DNA of 41,897 bases from an uncultured Lachnospiraceae bacterium (lineage in GTDB: Bacteria > Bacillota > Clostridia > Lachnospirales > Lachnospiraceae), in contig CAKQXY010000034.1 of the NCBI GenBank assembly GCA_934292725.1, positions 1-41,897 of the forward strand, written 5' to 3'. Made by a program: the position numbers and the translations under genes. Of the stretch, positions 16,937-25,451 are shown piece by piece (positions within the stretch are counted from its first letter, which is position 1; every line of letters begins with the position of its first letter). The notes below the pieces were generated by a model, which was not told the origin of the DNA, did no database searches, and worked only from the letters and a program-made list of their open reading frames with translations.

Positions 16937-18940
16937 TCACATATCGCAATTTTCAATTTTCATTCCCCATTCTTTCTGTTCGGTGTCTGCGTTACACCCC
17001 CCCGCATTTAGATCTTCCTGCAGTGTGTCCTGAATATCAACTAAACACTCTAACAGAAGTGGATTAAAGGTTCCGCACTCACCTGCAAGAATCATTTCCA
17101 TAGCTTTCTCATGGGAATATGCTTTTTTATAAACACGATCACTCACAAGTGCATCATAAACATCAGCAATTGCAACCACCTGCGCACTGATAGGAATATC
17201 GTCACCCTTTAAACCGTCTGGGTAGCCCTTTCCGTCATAGCGCTCATGATGCCAACGGCAAATCTGATAGGCCATCTTTACAAGCGGCTCGTTTTTATAG
17301 ACCTCCATATCTTCAAGCATTCGCGCACCGATCAATGTATGCGTTTTTATGATCTCAAATTCGTCTTTTGTAAGCTTTCCTGGTTTATTTAAAATCTTAT
17401 CATCAATACCAATCTTTCCAATATCATGCAAAGCAGACGCTGTTGTAATTAAATATCGGTCAGAATAGCTTAAGTGATAGCGATCTGTCTTTTGAACGAG
17501 ACATTCAAGAATCTTTTCTGTCAGTCGATTTATATGAAGCACATGCATTCCGCTCTCGCCATTTCTAAACTCCACAATATGGCTAAGAATCGTGATCATC
17601 ATGCGGTTGTTTTTTTCTTTCTCATAAATCTGATCACCGATAAGTGTAGATAATCTGCGCTGCTTTGCATATAGCTTGATCGTATTAAACACGCGCTGGT
17701 AAACAACCTTTGCATCAAATGGACGACTGATATAATCTGATACGCCAAGCTCATATGCACGACGCACATACACATCGGAGTCCTCACTTGAAATCATAAT
17801 GACAGGGATATCCTCGATTAAATGCTTACGTTCCATAACATTAAGCACTTCAAATCCATCCATCTTTGGCATAACAATATCCAAAAGAATAGCAGAAATA
17901 CCCGTTCCATACTGATCTAACAGCTGCAGACATTCCTCACCGTTTTCAGCCTCTAAAATTCTAAAATCATTACCGAGCATATCAGAAAGAATCTCTCTGT
18001 TCATTTCTGAATCGTCTACGACAAGAATTTGCTGACGCACTTTTTCTTTTTTTACCAGATCAGTATTTCCATTGGCGTCCACAATTCCATTTTCCGTTAC
18101 TACTGTATTTTTTTGATTTTTTGCCTGATACATCAGACGATCTGCCTTTTCCACTACCTTTTCAAGCATCTCATTGTTGCAGAACAAACCTCCAACACTG
18201 ACAGACAGATGTATAGTTGAATAGCCTGGAACATCTGCTGCAAATACGCGCTCCCTAATTTCTCGAAGCTTCTTGACAAATGTATCCTCATCAATTCCTG
18301 GAATCAGAAGTAAAAACTCATCGCCTCCATAACGCACTATGCTGTCTGTACTTCTAACACAACTTCTAATCTGTTTTACAACTGTCTTAAGAGCAGCATC
18401 ACCGGCTGAATGACCAAAAGTATCATTATAAATCTTAAAATCATCCAGATCGATCATAGCAACACCCTGTATCTCAATGGATGTCTTTAATTCTTCCTCG
18501 TAGTAACGTCTGTTATATGCACCTGTTAAAACATCACGATAAATTCTGTCATCAAGACCAAATATCTGATTTACAAGCTTTTCACTCTCACTTTTATCAA
18601 TCAATGTATCTACATCTAATGTTTTAAGCATCTCCATAACATATGGAACACCATCAATTTCCACATATTTTGAAAACACCTGATAAAGCACAGAATCTAA
18701 AAATTCAAGCTTTGTCTTTTCTGCCTTATCACGAAAGGCAATCGCTGAAATACAATTCTCGCAAGGCTTGTTTTTTCCCCAGAAACAATAACAGGAACAG
18801 TCAATTTTTGATGAAGGCTTTCCTGATGCCAAACACTGAATCCTATTTGCATCCACAAGACGAACAATTGTAAATACTTTTCTTAACTGTTCCATCTCTT
18901 TTTCTGCTTCCTCTGCTGTCAGCTGATATTCTGCTTCCAT
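16937..18940 (-). CDS. c-di-GMP turnover protein: Cys-rich sensor, GGDEF, REC and HD-GYP
   Basis: 667 residues, no membrane segment. The N-terminal region (about 1-125) has a cysteine cluster, IDCSCYCFWGKNKPCENCIS (Cys48, 50, 52, 60, 63), which may bind a metal or iron-sulfur centre. A GGDEF domain follows with RYGGDEF (205-209) intact and an upstream RSTD (196-199) in the place of the inhibitory I-site, so it is likely an active diguanylate cyclase. A receiver domain has VVDDSE and the phosphoacceptor Asp354 in LLDIVMPKMDG. The HD-GYP domain (about 435-640) keeps HDIGKIG (His505-Asp506) and GYPDG (572-576), so it is likely a c-di-GMP phosphodiesterase. One protein thus carries both activities and a phosphorylation switch. 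No partner kinase is adjacent; the hybrid kinase at 19980-23567 is the nearest. It is co-transcribed with the GH3 gene. Confidence 0.9.
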   Translation of the reverse strand: MEAEYQLTAEEAEKEMEQLRKVFTIVRLVDANRIQCLASGKPSSKIDCSCYCFWGKNKPCENCISAIAFRDKAEKTKLEFLDSVLYQVFSKYVEIDGVPYVMEMLKTLDVDTLIDKSESEKLVNQIFGLDDRIYRDVLTGAYNRRYYEEELKTSIEIQGVAMIDLDDFKIYNDTFGHSAGDAALKTVVKQIRSCVRSTDSIVRYGGDEFLLLIPGIDEDTFVKKLREIRERVFAADVPGYSTIHLSVSVGGLFCNNEMLEKVVEKADRLMYQAKNQKNTVVTENGIVDANGNTDLVKKEKVRQQILVVDDSEMNREILSDMLGNDFRILEAENGEECLQLLDQYGTGISAILLDIVMPKMDGFEVLNVMERKHLIEDIPVIMISSEDSDVYVRRAYELGVSDYISRPFDAKVVYQRVFNTIKLYAKQRRLSTLIGDQIYEKEKNNRMMITILSHIVEFRNGESGMHVLHINRLTEKILECLVQKTDRYHLSYSDRYLITTASALHDIGKIGIDDKILNKPGKLTKDEFEIIKTHTLIGARMLEDMEVYKNEPLVKMAYQICRWHHERYDGKGYPDGLKGDDIPISAQVVAIADVYDALVSDRVYKKAYSHEKAMEMILAGECGTFNPLLLECLVDIQDTLQEDLNAGGCNADTEQKEWGMKIENCDM

Positions 18941-19003
18941 ACCTGTTTCCTCCGCTGTGTATCATTTCTGGTACATATTTTTTCTTATTGCACTATTAAC
19001 TTG

Positions 19004-19032
19004 ATTCTACCATAAAATATTTATTTTGGCTA
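19004..19032 (-). promoter_or_regulatory. Possible promoter of the c-di-GMP/GH3 operon
   Basis: Minus strand: TAGCCA (19027-19032), 17-base spacer, TAGAAT (19004-19009), about 65 bases upstream of the start at 18940. The -35 box is weak. It lies just past the T-run of the HSDH terminator. Confidence 0.35.
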
Positions 19033-19033
19033 C

Positions 19034-19068
19034 AAAAAAGTGCAGCACCTTTTAGACGCTGCACTTTT
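19034..19068 (-). terminator. Rho-independent terminator of the HSDH gene
   Basis: Perfect 11-bp stem (19036-19046 with 19058-19068, arm AAAAGTGCAGC), an 11-base loop, and a T-run on the minus strand (19034-19039). It starts 22 bases after the stop codon at 19090. Confidence 0.88.
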
Positions 19069-19089
19069 AACTACCAATTTTGTCGATTA

Positions 19090-19890
19090 TTATGGTCTCT
19101 GACCCATACCACCCTCAAGTGTAAGAGTCTCACCATTCATATACTTGAAATCTGGGGATGCTAACTGTACGCAAACACGGCCAATCTCAAGCTCTGCATC
19201 ACCAAAATGACCTGCCGGCGGCATCTTTACATTTGCCTTAAATGCGTCTGGATATGCCTTCTCAAACTGCTCTAACTGTGCAGTCCATGCAAGCGGGCAG
19301 ATTACATTTACATTGATTCCATCCTTTGCCCACTCTGTAGCTGCTACACGAGATAAACCGCGGATACCTTCTTTTGCTGCTGCGTATGCACACTGTCCAT
19401 AATTTCCAAACAGACCTGCACCTGATGCAAAATTGATTACAGAACCCTTAGACTTTGCCAGATATGGATAGCAAGCCTTCATGTAGTAAAATGCTGCATA
19501 CAGACCAGAGTACATAGCAAGATTGAACTGCTCAGTTGTATGATCTGCGATAGAAACACCTGATGCAGATGCCTGTGCATTGTTAATCAGCACATCAATA
19601 CCGCCAAACTCCTTTACAGTCTCCTCTACAACCTTATTTACAACAGCCTCATTGTCTGCTCCTGCATTAACGTCTGCCTGCATGATCAGAACCTTGATGC
19701 CGTAAAGACGCTCTAATTCTTCCTTTGCGTCCTCAAGCTTCTTTACATTACGTCCTGTGATTACAAGATTTGCTCCCTCTTTTGCATAAGCGGTTGCAAT
19801 TCCGTATCCGATGGATCCGCATCTTCCATCACTTAAAACGGCACGTCCTGCTCCTGTAATGATGGCTGTCTTACCTGTTAAAAATCCCAT
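19090..19890 (-). CDS. Short-chain dehydrogenase, putative bile-acid 12-alpha-hydroxysteroid dehydrogenase
   Basis: 266 residues, classical SDR, cytoplasmic. It has an extended nucleotide-binding loop (TGAG at 12-15 to SIGYG at 26-30), NNAQ (Asn104), the catalytic Ser156 in FASGAG and YAAAK (Tyr169, Lys173). Arg47 after the second strand suggests NADP(H). Several stretches match what I recall of clostridial NADP-dependent 12-alpha-HSDHs: INNAQASASG, YSGLYA, CYPYL, GLSRVAATEW, and the C-terminus SPDFKYM.GETLTLEGGMG. These enzymes oxidise the 12-hydroxyl of cholate or deoxycholate. The start at 19890 has GGGAGA six bases upstream; a longer frame from 19941 has no such site. Own promoter and terminator, so monocistronic. 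Substrate is inferred by similarity only. Confidence 0.82.
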   Translation of the reverse strand: MGFLTGKTAIITGAGRAVLSDGRCGSIGYGIATAYAKEGANLVITGRNVKKLEDAKEELERLYGIKVLIMQADVNAGADNEAVVNKVVEETVKEFGGIDVLINNAQASASGVSIADHTTEQFNLAMYSGLYAAFYYMKACYPYLAKSKGSVINFASGAGLFGNYGQCAYAAAKEGIRGLSRVAATEWAKDGINVNVICPLAWTAQLEQFEKAYPDAFKANVKMPPAGHFGDAELEIGRVCVQLASPDFKYMNGETLTLEGGMGQRP

Positions 19891-19956
19891 TGGTTCTCCC
19901 TTCTTGTCTGTGTCTTTTAATGTTTTTTCTAATGTACACAAACTTTATATGTAATT

Positions 19957-19985
19957 ATCATACCATATCCACACGATAATCACAA
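19957..19985 (-). promoter_or_regulatory. Promoter of the putative HSDH gene
   Basis: Minus strand: TTGTGA (19980-19985), 17-base spacer, TATGAT (19957-19962). The -35 box overlaps the stop codon of the upstream sensor kinase gene. The leader of about 60 bases shows no obvious operator. Confidence 0.65.
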
Positions 19986-22900
19986 GACTATTTTTTTCAG
20001 CCACTTTTGCAGCACATGACACACAATTTTCATATCAATTGGCTTTGTGACGTGCTCGTTCATACCACTCTCTATTGCTTTCATGATATCATCCTGAAAT
20101 ACATTTGCCGTCATTGCGATAATCGGAATATTTTTTGCATACTCACTATCCAGACTTCTAATGGCTCTTGTTGCCTCATATCCATTCATAATAGGCATCT
20201 GAATATCCATAAAAATCAAATCATAATAATGATCTGGTTTCATTATCATCTTTTCAACAGCCTCTTTTCCATTTTTCGCAGTCTCTATTTCAAGACCTAT
20301 ATCAGACAATAGCTCCGAGGCAATCTCTCTATTTAATTCATTATCCTCCGTTAAAAGTACACGAAAGCCTTCAAAAGAAATGTTATCTTCTGACTGCGCA
20401 GTTTCCTGCTTTTGCATTTTATCTTCTTTAAGACGTGTAAAGCGCAGTGTAACTGTAAAGCATGTTCCCTCACCCTGGCGGCTTTTTGCCTCAATTGTTC
20501 CGCCCATCATTGCAATTATAGACTGCGTAATTGAAAGACCAAGACCTGTTCCCTGCTCTACATTAGTCATTGAATTATCTTCGCGCGCAAACGGCTCATA
20601 AAGTTGCTGTAAAAATGATTCCGACATTCCAATTCCATTATCCTTAACAATAAAGCGATAGCAGCCTTCTTCTTGCTGTCCCATTGGAAGTGTCTGTGCC
20701 TTAAATAAAATATTGCCTCCCTGCGGTGTATATTTAATTGCATTTGAAAGCAAATTGACAAAGATTTGGCGCAGACGCACCGGATCTGCAAGCACATAAT
20801 CCTGCGTCAATCCAGACAAATCAAGCGTAAAATTATGACGCTTCTTTTCAATCTGCGTTGCACATAGATCAGCAGACATCTTCGCCATATCATACAGGCG
20901 TGTTGGTTCATTGTGCAGACTAGTATTTCCACTCTCAATTTTGGACATATCGAGAACCTCGTTAATTAGTTCAAGCAAATGCTTTGATGACTCATCAATC
21001 TTTCGAAGACAGTACTCAACCCTATCTGGATCATTAAGATGCTGCAGTGCAATATGTGTCATTCCGATAATACCATTCATTGGTGTTCTGATGTCATGTG
21101 ACATACTGCTTAAAAACAGACTTTTTGCCTTGTTCGCCTCTACTGCTGAGTGATAGGCATCCTTTAATGCATCTGCTACCTGATCATTGCGGCTGTGAGC
21201 CTCATGAATATCTGTCAGAATCATTGCCATTGTGCGCGGAATAGCATTGCTTTCATTGATCTGCATACACTCAACACGAACCCAGCGGTACATGCCTTCC
21301 ATCTTCACTCTAAGCTCACACTCATAATTGCCATCATTTTTTACAAACATGTGCGTCAATTCAGAAAGTCTAAGCTTATAGCGCTGCTTTTCCCAATCCT
21401 CTGGCAAAACAGCCGGCTCTAAATATTTCTTTAAAAATGTTTCATATAATCCGTCTGGCATATGCTCAAACAGCTGTGCACCGCTGTTTGAAAACACCTT
21501 GCATTTTCCATTTCGCATATCGATGTAGAGTGTAAGAAGGGATTTTCGAACCATTGCCGTGACAAATTCGAGGCTTTCTTTATTGCTTTCATGAAGCATA
21601 TTTATCAGCTGCTCTTTTTCGTCCACTGTCGTATTAAGCTCGTTGTTCAGGTTCTCATACCATGCCTCTTCTTCTGCTGCATCGTCTTGGTCAAGTACCA
21701 TTCCATAAATCTCATAATAAGTCTGAATACGTCCCTCAGTCAGCAAATGCCTTAAATCAGACTGAAGCTTTTTATCCTGCTCAATTAAATCTACTATTTC
21801 TGGTGCATAGACACTGCCTCTGCCCTGCATAAATTCTTCAAGACATTTATCGAATGTTTTCTGCCCCTTATAGCTTCGTCCTATAAAATCAGTGGCAGCA
21901 TCCATGCAGTCTGCCATATGTACTAGCTCAATAAAAATACGATCCTTCGAAACTGTATTATCAAAATCTGACGGATAACCCATCTTTCCATCCCATGACT
22001 TGTGATGACCAAGCACAATGTCATGAAAGCGATTCAGAGACGGAATACGCTCAAGCATTTTGGCACCAGATTTTGGATGCTCATAAATGCTTTGCAGTTC
22101 ACGTTTTGTGAGATTTCTTGATTGTTTGTTTACAATATTTGCCTTTTGCAGCTTCCCAACATCAAAAATTTTACATGCCTGAGACATAAAATCTGCAATC
22201 TGATCTCGTTTTTCCAAGACTTCTACAAGCGATTCACAGTCAAATGAACCTATCAAAAGCTCTGGCTTATTTTCAAATATACTTGTCAAAATGCGTCCTG
22301 CAATTTGGCTCACCATCTGTGAGTGAATTAGCGTAATCTCATCACGGCTGACCATAACATTCATAAGTGTCGTTGAATCTACGTCATTTGCTGTAAGTAC
22401 TTCAAGAAACTGGCAAACAGAACGGCTTAAAACATCATTTACAAAATTAGAATTTCCTGTTCGCGGAATCTGACGAATCATTTTTAAATATTCGTCTACG
22501 CAACTCTTTCGAAGACCCGGATCGCCATGATATTCAGCCTCATAGTGGTTTAAAATATCTATAATACTTGGAAGATGATTAACAGCAACCTGAAATAAAC
22601 GGCTCTCTGTAAAGCCGTCTTCATGCTCCATTGTATCATGCGCAATTGTATAATCACAAAATGCTTTGTAGCCCTCAAGAAACTCTGTACAGCTGATTTC
22701 TCCCAAAAAGAACTGACATCTCCTGTAATTACAGTAAATCTCATCAAGCATTTCAAACGGATTTGGATTTTTCTTAAGTGCCTCTTTATAGCAGTCTCCA
22801 AGCACTATATTTGCGCGTTTTAACATATCTGGATCAACTGTCTCACGCTCATTGCTTAGCACATAATTTCCAAACACATCATAATTAAGTTCCGTAATCA

Positions 22901-23567
22901 GCTCATCAAAATCAAAATTATCACCCTCTAAGCTTCGCACACGCTCGTCATTATAAAAGTCAAGCGCCTCATCCACTGCCTCAATAATCTCACCTGGATT
23001 TAAAGGATCTATTATGGAAAAATTGATCTTTACAATGGCATAATTATAAAACGAATATATAATTCTCTTTCTGACATCGTCATTTTCAATCTCGAAATAA
23101 CTGTCCTTAAAAGAACGAATCTTTTGAAAATACCAGGCTGCCTTTTCTCCATCCTGTCTATCTGGCATGGAATTATAAATGCCTCCCAAAAGATTAATCG
23201 TCCAGATATAATTGTCACGATTGCCATACTTAAGAAAATATTGCTCCAAAACCTCTGCAAGCTCCAGCATAGAAAGGTTATCTTCATACCCCTGCGCTGA
23301 TGCTTCACGAATCTGCTTTAGAAATTCATCTGCAAGCTCATCATTTAACTCCATTCGTCCTTCTGTAAATGGGCGTATATACAAGTTTAACAGTGCTTCA
23401 TTTTCAATGTACAGCTGTCTCATAGAGCGATATTTCTTTTTTAAATTGGCAACCCAATTTTCCTTTGTATCTGCCTTTGTGAACTGCTCGATGACGCTTT
23501 CCTCCGTCTTCAAGTTCTCTTTATATTTTTCATAAAAATGAGCAATGTTTTCTCGCGTTATCGCCAC
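19980..23567 (-). CDS. Large hybrid sensor histidine kinase with degenerate HD-GYP and PAS domains
   Basis: 1195 residues from a GTG at 23567; GGAGG stands eight bases upstream, and a TTG at 23582 lies too far 5'. No transmembrane segment or signal peptide, so a cytoplasmic sensor. The first ~400 residues are helical and unassigned (TPR-like in character). An HD-GYP-like region (about 405-600) keeps GHHKSWDGKMGYP but has FDVGK in place of HDxGK, losing the metal-binding histidine, so it is probably inactive. Next come a PAS-like domain (about 665-795), a dimerisation domain with His824 in SMSHDIRTPMNG, an ATPase domain (NLLSNAIKYT, DNGIGM, GTGLGLS) and a receiver with Asp1121 in IFMDIQMP. Signals are unknown. 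Downstream of it lies the HSDH gene, transcribed separately. Confidence 0.88.
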   Translation of the reverse strand: MAITRENIAHFYEKYKENLKTEESVIEQFTKADTKENWVANLKKKYRSMRQLYIENEALLNLYIRPFTEGRMELNDELADEFLKQIREASAQGYEDNLSMLELAEVLEQYFLKYGNRDNYIWTINLLGGIYNSMPDRQDGEKAAWYFQKIRSFKDSYFEIENDDVRKRIIYSFYNYAIVKINFSIIDPLNPGEIIEAVDEALDFYNDERVRSLEGDNFDFDELITELNYDVFGNYVLSNERETVDPDMLKRANIVLGDCYKEALKKNPNPFEMLDEIYCNYRRCQFFLGEISCTEFLEGYKAFCDYTIAHDTMEHEDGFTESRLFQVAVNHLPSIIDILNHYEAEYHGDPGLRKSCVDEYLKMIRQIPRTGNSNFVNDVLSRSVCQFLEVLTANDVDSTTLMNVMVSRDEITLIHSQMVSQIAGRILTSIFENKPELLIGSFDCESLVEVLEKRDQIADFMSQACKIFDVGKLQKANIVNKQSRNLTKRELQSIYEHPKSGAKMLERIPSLNRFHDIVLGHHKSWDGKMGYPSDFDNTVSKDRIFIELVHMADCMDAATDFIGRSYKGQKTFDKCLEEFMQGRGSVYAPEIVDLIEQDKKLQSDLRHLLTEGRIQTYYEIYGMVLDQDDAAEEEAWYENLNNELNTTVDEKEQLINMLHESNKESLEFVTAMVRKSLLTLYIDMRNGKCKVFSNSGAQLFEHMPDGLYETFLKKYLEPAVLPEDWEKQRYKLRLSELTHMFVKNDGNYECELRVKMEGMYRWVRVECMQINESNAIPRTMAMILTDIHEAHSRNDQVADALKDAYHSAVEANKAKSLFLSSMSHDIRTPMNGIIGMTHIALQHLNDPDRVEYCLRKIDESSKHLLELINEVLDMSKIESGNTSLHNEPTRLYDMAKMSADLCATQIEKKRHNFTLDLSGLTQDYVLADPVRLRQIFVNLLSNAIKYTPQGGNILFKAQTLPMGQQEEGCYRFIVKDNGIGMSESFLQQLYEPFAREDNSMTNVEQGTGLGLSITQSIIAMMGGTIEAKSRQGEGTCFTVTLRFTRLKEDKMQKQETAQSEDNISFEGFRVLLTEDNELNREIASELLSDIGLEIETAKNGKEAVEKMIMKPDHYYDLIFMDIQMPIMNGYEATRAIRSLDSEYAKNIPIIAMTANVFQDDIMKAIESGMNEHVTKPIDMKIVCHVLQKWLKKIVL

Positions 23568-23629
23568 CAGCTCCACCTCCAATGCTTACAGATTTCTTTG
23601 CTTACGCCTTGTTAATTTTATCTTTTCCA

Positions 23630-23658
23630 ATTATACTAGTAAACCTTTTTTTGTGCAA
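23630..23658 (-). promoter_or_regulatory. Possible promoter of the hybrid kinase gene
   Basis: Minus strand: perfect TATAAT (23630-23635) with a weak -35 (TTGCAC, 23653-23658) at 17 bases, about 63 bases before the GTG start. The palindromic repeat begins about 15 bases further upstream. Confidence 0.4.
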
Positions 23659-23673
23659 GCAAATTGTATGGAT

Positions 23674-23946
23674 GAGATGTATTACAATTCACGGGACGCC
23701 ATTCGCAAAACCGCACGTTCCGTGCGCCGTTGCTTCGCAATGTACATCGTTACAATTCACGAGACGCCCATTCGCAAAACCGCACGTTCCGTGCGCCGTT
23801 GCTAACCGCAAACAAGGTTTGCGCGCAACTTTGTTTTGCTCATGAACGGGCGTCCACTTCGTCATGCTGATCTGTCAAATTTCCATGCAAGCATGAAATT
23901 TGTCCAGATCTAGCATGACGCGTGAATTGTAACGATACATCTTCTC
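23674..23946. repeat. Palindromic MITE-like repeat, copy B, with duplicated left arm
   Basis: Outer ends GAGATGTA-TTACAATTCACG (left) and the complement of it, CGTGAATTGTAA-CGATACATCTTCTC (right), form terminal inverted repeats. A 68-bp left-arm unit is repeated in tandem (TTACAATTCACG at 23682 and 23750, each followed by ATTCGCAAAACCGCACG). Inside are two big hairpins: GACGCCC/GGGCGTC with GCAAAAC/GTTTTGC, and GTCATGCT/AGCATGAC with CAAATTT/AAATTTG. AGCATGACGCGTGAATTGTAA matches the right end of copy A. It fills most of the 495-bp gap between divergent genes and has no coding frame of its own. Confidence 0.85.
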
Positions 23947-23968
23947 ATTTACTTCCAACCGTTTCTAA

Positions 23969-23997
23969 TTGACTTATCTCTCATTCAATGTTATGTT
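23969..23997 (+). promoter_or_regulatory. Promoter of the malic enzyme gene
   Basis: TTGACT (23969-23974), 17-base spacer, TATGTT (23992-23997). A GGCAATT/AATTGCC inverted repeat (24007-24013 and 24030-24036) follows around the expected transcription start and leader, a possible operator or leader hairpin. AAGGAGG (24046-24052) is the ribosome binding site. Confidence 0.6.
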
Positions 23998-24062
23998 AAT
24001 ACTACAGGCAATTTACTATGATATCCACGAATTGCCCATTATTCTAAGGAGGTTTTTTTGTC

Positions 24063-25262
24063 ATGGCTAACACACATGATTATGGAGAGAGAAGTCTCCA
24101 TATGCACTATGAAAAACGTGGTAAAATTGAAATCGTTCCTACCGTTCCGGTTAAAACAAGCGAGGATCTTTCCCTTGCATATACACCTGGTGTTGCTACA
24201 CCTTGTCTTGCTATTCAGAAAGATCCTGAACTTTCCTTCTGTCTGACACGCCGTTGGAATACCTGCCTTGTTGTCACAGATGGTACTGCTGTTTTAGGAC
24301 TTGGTGATATTGGTCCTGAGGCTGGTATGCCGGTTATGGAGGGTAAATGCGTACTGTTTAAGGCATTCGGTAATGTAGACGCGTTCCCATTATGCATTAA
24401 GAGCAAGGATGTTGATGAAATCGTAAATACTGTTGCACTTATTTCTGGAAGCTTCGGCGGTGTTAACCTGGAGGATATCTCCGCTCCGCGCTGCTTTGAG
24501 ATTGAAAAGAAGTTAAAGGAGCGCTGCGATATCCCGATCTTCCATGACGACCAGCACGGAACTGCTGTTGTCACTCTTGCAGGTCTGATTAACGCATGCA
24601 AGCTCACGGGCAGAAAGCCAGAGGAAACTCATATCGTTGTAAACGGTGCTGGTGCCGCTGCTATTGCCATCTCTAAGCTGTTAATTTCCTATGGCTTTGC
24701 TGATATTACACTGTGTGACCGTACCGGAATCATCTATGAGGGACGTGAAAAGGGTATGAATCCAGTTAAAGAGGAAATGGCAAAGATCACTAATAAAAAG
24801 CACTTACAGGGCAGCTTAGCAGATGCTGTTCGCGGTGCAGATGTATTTGTTGGTGTAAGCGCTCCTGGTGTTCTGACAAAGGAAATGGTTCAGACTATGG
24901 CACCACAGGCTATCGTATTCGCGTGTGCTAATCCAACTCCAGAAATTGATCCAAAGGATGCTAAGGCTGGCGGCGCTGCTGTTATCGCTACCGGAAGAAG
25001 TGATTATCCAAACCAGATCAATAACGTACTGGCATTTCCGGGAATCTTCCGCGGTACATTTGATGTTCACGCAAAAGAAATTAATGATGAGATGAAGTTT
25101 GCTGCTGCAACGGCTATTGCATCTATCATCCCAGATGATCAGATTCGCGCAGATTACATCATCCCAGAAGCATTTAACCCGGTTGTTGCACAGACTGTAG
25201 CTGCTGCTGTCGCAGAGGCTGCAAAAAAGAGCGGTGTAACAAGAGAGTATAAAACATTATGA
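24063..25262 (+). CDS. NAD(P)-dependent malic enzyme
   Basis: 399 residues, the short bacterial form without a phosphotransacetylase domain. The malic domain shows AYTPGVATPC, VTDGTAVLGLGDIGP, the metal-binding EDISAPRCFEIE and FHDDQHGTAVV. The NAD(P) domain follows with VVNGAGAAAIA and FACANPTPEI. It decarboxylates malate to pyruvate and CO2, linking C4 acids to pyruvate in an anaerobe. Start ATG at 24063, after a strong AAGGAGG site. It is the only plus-strand gene in the right two-thirds of the window, with its own promoter and terminator. The TGA stop is the first part of a palindromic element. Confidence 0.92.
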   Translation: MANTHDYGERSLHMHYEKRGKIEIVPTVPVKTSEDLSLAYTPGVATPCLAIQKDPELSFCLTRRWNTCLVVTDGTAVLGLGDIGPEAGMPVMEGKCVLFKAFGNVDAFPLCIKSKDVDEIVNTVALISGSFGGVNLEDISAPRCFEIEKKLKERCDIPIFHDDQHGTAVVTLAGLINACKLTGRKPEETHIVVNGAGAAAIAISKLLISYGFADITLCDRTGIIYEGREKGMNPVKEEMAKITNKKHLQGSLADAVRGADVFVGVSAPGVLTKEMVQTMAPQAIVFACANPTPEIDPKDAKAGGAAVIATGRSDYPNQINNVLAFPGIFRGTFDVHAKEINDEMKFAAATAIASIIPDDQIRADYIIPEAFNPVVAQTVAAAVAEAAKKSGVTREYKTL

Positions 25263-25379
25263 TACCAGGGTCAAAAGCTCCAAAAGCCTTTCGTGCTTGC
25301 ACTAAAGGCTTTGAGCTTGAGACCCGCAAAAACTAGAATTGCGAAAGTTGCATAGCAACGGAGCAATTCGTGGGTATCA
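25260..25379. repeat. Three-arm palindromic element after the malic enzyme gene
   Basis: TGATACC (25260-25266) pairs with GGTATCA (25373-25379). Inside, arm 1 is GGGTC/GACCC continued by AGCTC/GAGCT and AAAGCCTTT/AAAGGCTTT. Arm 2 is GAATTGC/GCAATTC around GTTGC-ATAG-GCAAC. This gives a three-way junction. The outer left arm begins with the TGA stop codon of the malic enzyme. It is unrelated in sequence to the TTACARTTCACG repeats, so it is a second palindromic family or a structured 3' RNA. Confidence 0.7.
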
Positions 25380-25384
25380 GTTGG

Positions 25385-25424
25385 GCACAGTCATGATTTT
25401 AATCTTCATGGCTGTGCGTTTTTG
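25385..25424 (+). terminator. Rho-independent terminator of the malic enzyme gene
   Basis: GCACAGTCATG (25385-25395) pairs with CATGGCTGTGC (25407-25417, one G-T pair), followed by GTTTTTG. It lies beyond the three-arm element and before the convergent cbiA gene. Confidence 0.85.
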
Positions 25425-25451
25425 TTTTAATACTTTTTGGTATCTTTTATT

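Noticed and set aside
16995..17002. Run of seven C bases near the 3' end of the c-di-GMP gene as a phase-variation switch
   Set aside because: It encodes Gly-Gly close to the C-terminus, after all domains, so slippage would change little.
23682..23817. Possible CRISPR or tandem array
   Set aside because: Only two units occur, with no constant spacers; terminal inverted repeats show it is a palindromic element.
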